Below, piece after piece: positions 1 to 5,545 of a stretch of 5,545 bases of DNA. Position numbers and translations under genes: made by a program. The number at the start of each line of letters is the position of its first letter. The first letter of the stretch is position 1. A model generated the notes under the pieces. The model saw only the letters and a program-made list of their open reading frames with translations, was not told the origin of the DNA and did no database searches. Source of the stretch: Bifidobacteriaceae bacterium. GTDB lineage: Bacteria; Actinomycetota; Actinomycetes; Actinomycetales; WQXJ01. The stretch is taken from the NCBI GenBank assembly GCA_031279575.1, contig JAITIG010000009.1, forward strand, positions 1 through 5,545, in the 5' to 3' direction.

Positions 1-2138
1 AGGCCATGACTGTCAAAGTCAGGGCCACCAACACCGGCGACCAGGCGGTCACCGGCAGCCTCAACCTGCGAGTCGCCCCCAACCCGTTCGCAACCCGCCA
101 AGAGCTGAACAACTGGCCCGAGCGGGACCTGGAGCAAGTCAAAACCGACGCCTGGACCGCCTACGAGCTGGCCCACCAGCGCCTCGAACCCGGCGAAAGC
201 CGCGAATTCACCCTCGAGGACACCGCCGCCAGCATGTACTTGGGCCGGCGCGGCGACGAGCCCGGCTGGGGGCCGCGCGGCATTCTGGTGGACTTCGAGA
301 CGGCCCAGCTTGGCTGCGTGGCGGCCGTGCGCACCTTTGTGGTCTACGCCCCGCCGGAAGCCGTCACCGGCCAAGTCAAACTGGCGCTGGTGGCAGGCCT
401 GGCCGCGGCCCCAGGCGAAGACCGCGAGGCGGCCCTGGCCCGGCTCGACTCAGTGGCCGTGGCCACCTCCGAGGCCTGGATCAGCTGGCTGCTGGACCCG
501 TCGTTGCTGACCGTGGCGGACAACCAGGACGCCGCCGATGCCGACCGGCTGGCGGGGCGGCTGCGAACCGCCGTCGAGTCCGGGAAAACCATCTACGCGC
601 TGCCCTACCAGGATTTAGACGAGGTGATGCTGGCGGGGGCCGGCTCCGGGGCCGGCGCCGCCGTGGCCGCCGCCCGCGACCTGGGCAAGCGCTACCTGGG
701 CGAATCGGTTGGCGAGTTGGCCGCCGCGAAGATCCGCACCGACTTGGCGTGGGCGGCGCGGCCGGTCAGCGCGGCCGAGGCGGTCGGGATGGGGCAGGCG
801 GGGGTCAGCGCGGTGCTGCTGGACCCCGGCCAACTGGAGGCGGCGCCCACCTACGCCGTCACCCGCGTGGGCGGCGGACCGCTGGTGGCGGCCAGCGACC
901 CGCTGCTGGCAGACCGGCTGACGACCCGGCGCGGCGCCTTGGACAACAACCTGATCCTGGCCGATTTGGCTTTCGCGGCGGTGCGCTCGCAGGTGGACGG
1001 CGAGCAGGCCAGCCTGCTGGTGACCCTGCCGCGCGGCTGGGACCCAGCCCAAGCTGGCGGCGGCAACCCGCTGGCCGGCCTGGTTGGCGCCTCCTGGGTC
1101 GAGCCGACAGCGCTGGCCGGCCTGCTCAACGAGCCGGCCGGGGCGCCGGCGGACTTGGGCGCCGGCGCGGAGTGGCCCGGGCCGCCCCGGGCGGACTTGG
1201 CCAGCCTGCTCCAAGAGATCGGCTATGAGACGGCCTTCGCCTCTTTGGTCGAGCAACCTGGGGAATACCTGGCGCGCACCCTGCCGCCCCTGCTGGTGCC
1301 GTTGTCCAACACCACCCAGGCGGGCGCCGCCCGCTCGGAGGCGGCCCGCACCGCGTTGGCCGGCGCCGCCACCGCGCTGCCGCCGGTCCAGGTCAACGCC
1401 CGCAGCGATGTCAACTTGATCGCCGAGGAGGGCATGGTCCCGGTCGAGGTCCAAAACCAGTCCAATGAGGCGGTTCACGGCTTGGTGGTGAAGTTGACCG
1501 CCCAAACTGGGGCCATCCGCATCCCCGAAGACACCCGGCTGGACCTCAGCCCCGGCCAATCGGTGGTCGCGCGGGTGCCGGTGCGGGCCTTGGCCAACGG
1601 GGTTTTCAAGGTCGAGGTCGAGCTGCTGGACCAGGCCGGGGCGCAGGTGGCCGCCCCAACCTCCATCACCATGCGGGTGCGGGCCGAGTGGGAGACGGTT
1701 GGCACCGCCATCGTGGGCGCGCTGTTTGGGTTGGTGTTTTTGTGGGGTTTGGTCTCCTCTGTGCGCAAACGCCGCGCCGCCAAGCGCCGCCCGCCCGCCC
1801 ACGCCCAGCGGAACGATGCCGCAGGCGCCGGCCAGGGTGGCGGCGCCGGCCAAGATAGGGGCGCCCGCCGCGAGGCCGGCCAAGGCGGCGTCGGCGGGGG
1901 GTCTAGCCGCGCTGCCGGCCAAGGCGGCGTTGGCGGCGGCGGGGGGGCCGGCCAGGATGGCGCTGCCCGCCAGGATGGGGTTGGCGGCGGCGGGGCGGCC
2001 GGCCAGGGCGGCGTCGGCGGCGGCGGGGGAGCCGGCCAGGATGGGGCTGCCCGCCAGAATGGGGTTGGCGGCGGCGGCGGTGATGCCGGCCAAGGTCCCG
2101 GCGCCGGCCAGGGTGGCGGCGGGGGCCGGCGCGAGTGA
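1..2138 (+). CDS. DUF6049 family membrane-anchored exported protein, 5'-truncated by the window edge
   Basis: Reading frame from base 3, stop TGA at 2136-2138. I number residues from the ATG at 6, but that ATG is probably internal: family members (M. tuberculosis Rv3909 is about 800 residues) have a signal peptide and some tens of residues before this point, and the frame is open to the window edge. Residues 1-115 look like a beta-sandwich (motif TNTGDQAVTG). Residues about 115-450 look like an alpha/beta domain with the family-like ALPYQDLDE segment. Residues about 465-560 form a second beta-sandwich (VPVEVQNQSNEAV, ending in RVRAEWE). One membrane helix lies at about 564-585, followed by basic RKRRAAKRR, so the body should be outside the cell and the tail inside. 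The last 110 or so residues are a Gly/Ala/Gln repeat tail, not usual for the family as I know it. The role is unknown; the gene is linked to murJ and overlaps its start. Family assignment rests on recalled family patterns and synteny, not on a search. Confidence 0.
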   Translation, partial: AMTVKVRATNTGDQAVTGSLNLRVAPNPFATRQELNNWPERDLEQVKTDAWTAYELAHQRLEPGESREFTLEDTAASMYLGRRGDEPGWGPRGILVDFETAQLGCVAAVRTFVVYAPPEAVTGQVKLALVAGLAAAPGEDREAALARLDSVAVATSEAWISWLLDPSLLTVADNQDAADADRLAGRLRTAVESGKTIYALPYQDLDEVMLAGAGSGAGAAVAAARDLGKRYLGESVGELAAAKIRTDLAWAARPVSAAEAVGMGQAGVSAVLLDPGQLEAAPTYAVTRVGGGPLVAASDPLLADRLTTRRGALDNNLILADLAFAAVRSQVDGEQASLLVTLPRGWDPAQAGGGNPLAGLVGASWVEPTALAGLLNEPAGAPADLGAGAEWPGPPRADLASLLQEIGYETAFASLVEQPGEYLARTLPPLLVPLSNTTQAGAARSEAARTALAGAATALPPVQVNARSDVNLIAEEGMVPVEVQNQSNEAVHGLVVKLTAQTGAIRIPEDTRLDLSPGQSVVARVPVRALANGVFKVEVELLDQAGAQVAAPTSITMRVRAEWETVGTAIVGALFGLVFLWGLVSSVRKRRAAKRRPPAHAQRNDAAGAGQGGGAGQDRGARREAGQGGVGGGSSRAAGQGGVGGGGGAGQDGAARQDGVGGGGAAGQGGVGGGGGAGQDGAARQNGVGGGGGDAGQGPGAGQGGGGGRRE
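1827..2135 (+). repeat. 84-bp in-frame tandem repeat coding the Gly/Ala/Gln tail of the DUF6049 protein
   Basis: Two near-complete copies lie at 1914-1997 and 1998-2081. They differ at 8 of 84 bases by my count. A 39-base partial copy precedes them (1875-1913), and degenerate pieces lie on both sides (from about 1827, and 2085-2135). Each copy encodes 28 residues starting AGQGGVGGGGGAGQDGAARQ. Of the seven codons that differ between the two full copies, five differ synonymously in the DUF6049 frame, which supports this frame as the translated one. The first copy carries a run of seven G at 1941-1947. Confidence 0.
2135..2138 (+). promoter_or_regulatory. GTGA stop/start overlap coupling the DUF6049 gene to murJ
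   Basis: The murJ start GTG (2135-2137) overlaps the TGA stop (2136-2138) of the preceding gene. Upstream there is only a run of G (2121-2125) and no clear GGAGG-type ribosome site. Initiation by ribosomes ending the upstream gene is therefore the likely mechanism. The start is also supported by the family: the next residues run directly into the conserved MurJ N-terminal helix. Confidence 0.
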
Positions 2139-3775
2139 GCGGCTCGGTCGCCGGGTCGACCGCCCTGATGGCGTCGGGGACGGCTGTCTCCAGGGTCGCC
2201 GGGATGGTGCGCCTGGCGCTGCTGGGGGCGGCGGTCGGAGTCGGCACCACCGCCGCCAACACCTTCGACATCGCCAACACCCTGCCCAGCTTCTTCTACG
2301 CCATCTTGGCCGAAGGCGTGCTGAACGCGGTGCTGGTGCCGCAAATTGTGCGCGCCTTCAGCCGGGGGCAAGGAGAGGAGTTTGTCCACCGGCTGTTGAC
2401 GCTGGGCACCTTGGTGCTGGCCGGCCTGACCTTGTTGCTGACCTTGACCGGGGCATTTTGGGTGGCGGTGTTCTCAGCCGGCAACTGGACGTCGGCGCAG
2501 CGGGCGCTGGCCGCCGTGTTCGCCTACTGGTGCATGCCGCAGGTGTTCTTCTACGGGTTGTACGCGCTGTGGAGCCAGGTGTTGAACGCGCGGCGCGCCT
2601 TCGGCTGGGTGATGTGGGCGCCGGTGGCGAACAACCTGGTCTCAATCGCCGGGTTCGCGGCCTTTATCGGGGTGTTTGGGCGCTACGACGCGGCTGGCGG
2701 GGACGCCTTGGGGGTGTGGGGCGGCGGCAAAATCGCCCTGCTGGCGGGCACCGCCACGCTCGGAATTGTGGTCCAAGCGCTGATCCTGCTCGGCCCAATG
2801 GCCCGCTTGGGCTTGTTCCCGCGCTGGCGCTGGGGCTTCCGGGGCTTCGGGTTGGGCCGGGCCGCCCGCATGGCCGGCTGGACGGCGGTGTCGCTGCTGT
2901 TCAGCCAAGGCGCGATGGCCTTGGCGATCCGCCTCGCCTCGGGGGCGGCGGCGGCCGCGCCGGGGCAGGTGGTGGCCTCCAACTTCATTTTCCAGACGGC
3001 GCTGGCGATTTATGTCATACCGCATTCACTGGTGACGGTGTCCCTCACCACGGCGCTGTTCACGCGCATGAGCGAACACGTCATGGCTTTCCAAATGGCG
3101 GCTGTGCGGGCTGATTTGTCCTACGGCATCCGCACCACCAGCGCTTTCAGCTTCCTGTTCACGGCCTTGTTGACAGTCTTGGCGTTGCCGCTGGGCCGCC
3201 TGCTGCAACCGGGCGTGACGCTGGCAGAGGTCGAGGCGATGACCGGCCCGGTGGTGGCGATGTCGCTCGGATTGGTGCCGTTGGGCATGACCCTGCTGAT
3301 CAAACGGGTCTTTTTCGCGCTCGAGGACGGCCGCACGCTGCTGGCGCTGCAGATCCCGATGTCGTTGCTGTTCGCCGGCTTTGCGCTGCTCAGCGTGCGA
3401 TTTTTGCCTCCGGCCTGGTGGGTGACGGGGATTGGCCTGGGCCAGACCTTGTCCTTCTTGGCGGGCGCGGTGCTGCGCTTGGCGTCGCTGCGGGACCGGC
3501 TGGGCGGGGTGGACGGCCCCCGCCTGGCCTGGATGCATTTGCGCGCCGGGTGCGCCGCGTTGCTGGCCGGCCAAGCCGGCTGGCTGCTGCTGGGCGCCTT
3601 CCCCGGCCGGGGCGGCGCCTCGGTGGGCGGCGCGCTGGCGGCGCTGGCGGTGGTGGGCTTGGCGGTGACGCTGGTTTATCTGCTCGCCTTGTGGGCGATG
3701 CGGGTGCGCGAGCTGAGCGAGTTTGTCGCCCCGGGTTTGGGCCGCCTCCGCGCGCCTGGGGCCGGGCCCCACTAG
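2135..3775 (+). CDS. murJ: Lipid II flippase MurJ (MviN family)
   Basis: Complete, 546 residues, GTG start, TAG stop. MurJ belongs to the MOP exporter superfamily and moves lipid II from the inner to the outer face of the cytoplasmic membrane for peptidoglycan synthesis. The N-terminus has the family signature: SRVAG with R20, then R26 (equivalent to E. coli R18 and R24), NTFDIANTLP at 42-51, and AEGVLNAVLVPQIVRA at 59-74. The TM8 region reads IPHSLVTVSLTTALFTRMSEH. I count 14 hydrophobic segments, the family number: about 8-36, 45-70, 88-113, 124-150, 152-178, 190-215, 244-270, 288-312, 330-352, 368-392, 402-425, 428-450, 465-486 and 492-517. E. coli D25, D39 and R52 align with L27, N42 and Y55; I recall actinobacterial MurJ proteins also departing from the E. 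coli pattern there. No kinase domain is fused at the C-terminus; it ends soon after TM14, and the kinase-like protein is the next gene. Confidence 0.
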   Translation: MSGSVAGSTALMASGTAVSRVAGMVRLALLGAAVGVGTTAANTFDIANTLPSFFYAILAEGVLNAVLVPQIVRAFSRGQGEEFVHRLLTLGTLVLAGLTLLLTLTGAFWVAVFSAGNWTSAQRALAAVFAYWCMPQVFFYGLYALWSQVLNARRAFGWVMWAPVANNLVSIAGFAAFIGVFGRYDAAGGDALGVWGGGKIALLAGTATLGIVVQALILLGPMARLGLFPRWRWGFRGFGLGRAARMAGWTAVSLLFSQGAMALAIRLASGAAAAAPGQVVASNFIFQTALAIYVIPHSLVTVSLTTALFTRMSEHVMAFQMAAVRADLSYGIRTTSAFSFLFTALLTVLALPLGRLLQPGVTLAEVEAMTGPVVAMSLGLVPLGMTLLIKRVFFALEDGRTLLALQIPMSLLFAGFALLSVRFLPPAWWVTGIGLGQTLSFLAGAVLRLASLRDRLGGVDGPRLAWMHLRAGCAALLAGQAGWLLLGAFPGRGGASVGGALAALAVVGLAVTLVYLLALWAMRVRELSEFVAPGLGRLRAPGAGPH

Positions 3776-3819
3776 TATGAGCAGGACTACCTGGCAAAAC
3801 TACCGGAAGTAACAGGCTC
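3776..3819 (+). other. Short gap between murJ and the pseudokinase gene
   Basis: Forty-four bases, notably less GC-rich than the genes. There is no T-run terminator, so readthrough from murJ is expected. A TAGTAT hexamer (3773-3778) resembles a -10 box, but there is no recognisable -35 box about 17 bases upstream, so I do not call a promoter. An 11-codon ATG-to-TAA frame fills most of the gap (3777-3812). Confidence 0.
3805..3809 (+). promoter_or_regulatory. Weak ribosome-binding-site candidate (GGAAG) for the pseudokinase gene
   Basis: GGAAG lies 10 bases before the ATG at 3820. It is a partial match to the Shine-Dalgarno consensus at slightly long spacing, but the best candidate in the gap. 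It favours the ATG at 3820 over the in-frame ATG at 3868, which has no better site. Confidence 0.
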
Positions 3820-5545
3820 ATGGATTCCGCTTCGCCACGCCCGCCATTGGGTCTGGGCGACCTTCTGATGGGTCGCTACAGGCTAGAGGCCGAACTTTTT
3901 TCTAATTTGCCCGGGGCGTTGCGCTTCCGGGCGACCGATAAAATCCTCGGCCGCCTGGCGGATGTCTATCTGCTGAGCGGTCCGCGCAAAGCCGAGGCGA
4001 TCGACGCCGCCCGCCGCGCGGCTTTGGTGGAGGACCCGCGTTTGGCCCGCATCATTGACGCGGGGACCTATTCGGGGATCGCGTTTGTGCTGACCACCGC
4101 GTTGGAGGGGGTGTCGCTGGCGGATGTGGGCCCGCTTCGCGCGGCCCAAGCCCGGGCTGTGGCGGGGGAGGTCGCCGCCGCGCTGGCGGTGGCCGCCGAG
4201 GCGGATGTCCACCACTTGGCGTTGCGCCCGGAGTTGGTGTTTTTGGGCCAGGGGGACACGGTCAAAGTTGGCGGTTTGGCTTGGGATGCGGCTTTGCGCG
4301 GCCAGGCCGATGTCGACCCGGCGGCTTCGGCTCAGGCCGACGCCCAGGCGCTGGTGTCGGTGCTGTACGCGGCGCTGACGGCCCGCTGGCCGGGTGAGAC
4401 GCCAAGTGTGATGCCGCCGCCGCCGCTGTGGGACGGCAACCCGGTGGCCCCGATTGAGTTGGTCTCGGCGGTGCCCGGCGACCTCAACACGCTTTGCGCG
4501 GTCGCTTTGGCGGGCGGGGGCGGCCCCACCTCGGCCGCTGGGGTGGTGGGCGACTTGGGGGTTTGGCCGGAGGTTCGGATCGCGTTGCGCCACACGGTGG
4601 CGGTGCGCGGCCCCATCCCCCACGCCGCCACCCCGCCGGCCCCGCCGGACCAGGAGCCGCTCAGTTTGCCGCAGGCCGATGCCGTCTCCCCGGCCCCCAG
4701 CCCCGCCGCCGTGCCGGCTGGGGCCGAGCCGATGCGCCCAACTGACGCCGACGTGGCGGCTTTGGCGGCCGATGAGGAGATTCAGCAAAAGCTGGCCGCG
4801 ATTGAGGCCATCTTGGAGCCGTTGGGGTATGACTTGACGCCAACTTTGCGCCGGCTTGGCCTGGCCGGGGCGCCCGCCGCCGAAGCGCCCGCCGCCCCGC
4901 CGCCGCGGCGCGGGTCAAGCCCGGAGGAGCTGCGGGCCAAGCTGGACGCCGCCTGGGCTGAGGCTGAGGCCGAGGGCTGGCAAAGGCCAGGCTCTGATGC
5001 AGCTGCCGGGGCCGGTCAGGAGGCGGGCGAGAATTGGGCGCCGCTCGCCTCGGCGCCGTTGCCGGCCGGCCAGGCCGAGTTGCTGGAGCGGTTGACGGAC
5101 CTGGCTGGGGCGCCCTTGCCGCAGATGCCGGAGGTCCCGGAGCTTGATTTGCCGCCTTTGCCGGATGATTTGTCGGAACTGCTGGCCTCGGCGGCGCTGG
5201 CCGGGCTTGAGGGGCAGACTGGCGAAGGCGCCGTGCCGGGCGCGGCTGCCGGGGCGGGCCAGCCGTGGGAAACGGGCCCCGAGCCGGATGCGGCGGCCGC
5301 CGGGGGCGGTTACCAGCCGGCCCCCGGCCCTGGTGGCGCGGCGGATTTGGCTGCTGGGCTGGGGGGCGGCGTGGCGGGCCAGCCTTGGGAAGCGGCCTCC
5401 GAGCCGGATGCGGCGGCCGCCGGGGGCGGCTACCCGTCGGCGCCCGGCCCTGGTGGCGCGGCGGATTTGGTCGCTGGGCTGGGGGGCGGCCCGGCGGCGG
5501 ATTTGGCTGCTGGGCTGGGGGGCGGCGCGGCGGGCCAGCCTTGGG
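3820..5545 (+). CDS. Protein-kinase-fold pseudokinase next to murJ, 3' end beyond the window
   Basis: ATG at 3820, open to the window end with 575 codons visible and no stop. Residues about 10-260 follow a Ser/Thr kinase plan: GRYRLEAEL at 18-26, FRATDKILGRLADVYLL at 36-52, HHLALRPELVFL at 131-142, VKVGGLAWDAAL at 148-159, and VPGDLNTLCAVAL near the domain end. Catalytic residues are missing: the glycine loop is degraded (SNLPG), the beta3 lysine aligns with Y50, the HRD Asp with A134, the catalytic-loop Asn with L139, and the DFG Asp with G152. It should not phosphorylate. This matches the pseudokinase domain fused to MurJ in M. tuberculosis Rv3910, which binds FhaA; here it is a separate protein with no membrane segment in the visible part. 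Later parts are a Pro/Ala linker (about 268-304), helical segments (about 307-348 and 367-387), an acidic Pro/Leu stretch (about 425-465) and repeats from 479. Family assignment is fairly sure; the regulatory role is inferred. Confidence 0.
   Translation, partial: MDSASPRPPLGLGDLLMGRYRLEAELFSNLPGALRFRATDKILGRLADVYLLSGPRKAEAIDAARRAALVEDPRLARIIDAGTYSGIAFVLTTALEGVSLADVGPLRAAQARAVAGEVAAALAVAAEADVHHLALRPELVFLGQGDTVKVGGLAWDAALRGQADVDPAASAQADAQALVSVLYAALTARWPGETPSVMPPPPLWDGNPVAPIELVSAVPGDLNTLCAVALAGGGGPTSAAGVVGDLGVWPEVRIALRHTVAVRGPIPHAATPPAPPDQEPLSLPQADAVSPAPSPAAVPAGAEPMRPTDADVAALAADEEIQQKLAAIEAILEPLGYDLTPTLRRLGLAGAPAAEAPAAPPPRRGSSPEELRAKLDAAWAEAEAEGWQRPGSDAAAGAGQEAGENWAPLASAPLPAGQAELLERLTDLAGAPLPQMPEVPELDLPPLPDDLSELLASAALAGLEGQTGEGAVPGAAAGAGQPWETGPEPDAAAAGGGYQPAPGPGGAADLAAGLGGGVAGQPWEAASEPDAAAAGGGYPSAPGPGGAADLVAGLGGGPAADLAAGLGGGAAGQPW
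5254..5545 (+). repeat. 120-bp (40-residue) tandem repeat in the pseudokinase C-terminus, continuing past the window
   Basis: Unit 1 is 5254-5373 and unit 2 is 5374-5493; they differ at 12 of 120 bases by my count. A 36-base extra copy of the last part of the unit follows (5494-5529, AADLAAGLGGG plus one residue). A third unit then begins at 5530 and is cut at the window end. Each unit reads AGQPWE, then EPDAAAAGGGY, then APGPGGAADL and AGLGGG. All lengths are multiples of three, so the frame is kept. The copy number is unknown because the array leaves the window. Confidence 0.

Noticed and set aside
615..2093. 492-codon open frame on the minus strand, whose repeat region reads as ANPILAGSPILAGSP-type units
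   Set aside because: It is antisense to the DUF6049 gene in codon register, the usual effect of GC-rich first codon positions. The opposite strand has recognisable family features, a membrane helix and mostly synonymous repeat changes. The minus-strand repeat is tidy but those same changes would alter most of its residues.
1475..2389. 304-codon minus-strand frame
   Set aside because: Pro/Arg/Ala-rich translation with no domain features, opposite the DUF6049 tail and the murJ start; a compositional shadow.
1699..3114. 471-codon plus-strand frame running through the repeat tail into murJ
   Set aside because: It overlaps most of murJ, which is clearly the real product there. The part before 2135 is Ala/Arg/Pro-rich with no family features and is disfavoured by the repeat substitution pattern.
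3170..3175. TTGACA, a perfect -35 hexamer, inside murJ
   Set aside because: No -10-like hexamer follows at 16-18 bases (the region is GC-rich), and it lies within a membrane helix coding stretch.
3757..3771. Short hairpin TGGGG-CCGGG-CCCCA at the end of murJ as a terminator
   Set aside because: The stem is only five pairs, lies inside the coding end of murJ and is followed by no T-run; such palindromes are common at this GC content.
3026..3772. 248-codon minus-strand frame opposite murJ
   Set aside because: Translation is dominated by Gln, Arg, His and Ala, typical of the antisense of a membrane protein in GC-rich DNA.
3868..3870. Alternative ATG start for the pseudokinase (M17)
   Set aside because: It begins directly at the first strand of the kinase fold (GRYRL) and has no better ribosome site than the ATG at 3820.
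3883..4788. 301-codon minus-strand frame opposite the pseudokinase gene
   Set aside because: Arg/His/Gly/Gln-rich translation without features, while the plus strand shows a continuous kinase-like domain.

Overview
The window is very GC-rich DNA (about 70% by eye) with G/C-biased third codon positions and three tightly packed same-strand genes. Gene order and protein families point to a high-GC Gram-positive bacterium (Actinomycetota). I cannot name the genus. The order DUF6049 protein, MurJ, protein-kinase-like protein matches the conserved actinobacterial cell-wall locus known from Mycobacterium tuberculosis as Rv3909-Rv3910, which I recall being followed by sigM and trxB/trxA.

Layout: (1) Positions 1-2138 hold the 3' part of a DUF6049-family membrane-anchored exported protein; its N-terminus and signal peptide lie upstream of the window. 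Its single C-terminal membrane helix is followed by a basic stretch and an unusual Gly/Ala/Gln tail built from an 84-bp in-frame tandem repeat. (2) Positions 2135-3775 hold a complete murJ gene, the lipid II flippase with 14 apparent membrane segments. It overlaps the previous stop codon by 4 bases (GTGA), so the two are probably translationally coupled. (3) After a 44-base gap, 3820 to the window end holds a protein-kinase-fold protein that lacks the catalytic lysine, the HRD aspartate and the DFG aspartate. It is therefore a pseudokinase. It has a long Ala/Pro/Gly-rich C-terminal extension ending in a 120-bp (40-residue) tandem repeat that is cut by the window end.

How the genes work together: MurJ moves lipid-linked peptidoglycan precursor across the membrane. 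In M. tuberculosis the pseudokinase domain is fused to the C-terminus of MurJ (MviN) and, when phosphorylated by PknB, recruits the FHA protein FhaA to restrain peptidoglycan synthesis. Here the pseudokinase is a separate gene directly downstream of murJ, so a similar regulatory partnership acting in trans is a reasonable inference. The DUF6049 protein has no firmly known function but belongs with this module by conserved linkage.

The least ordinary parts are the two independent low-complexity repeat tails on the proteins flanking MurJ. I saw no RNA gene, CRISPR array, mobile element or convincing terminator. The core of the window is a known conserved cell-wall locus, not a new system; what is new is in the tails and the split architecture.
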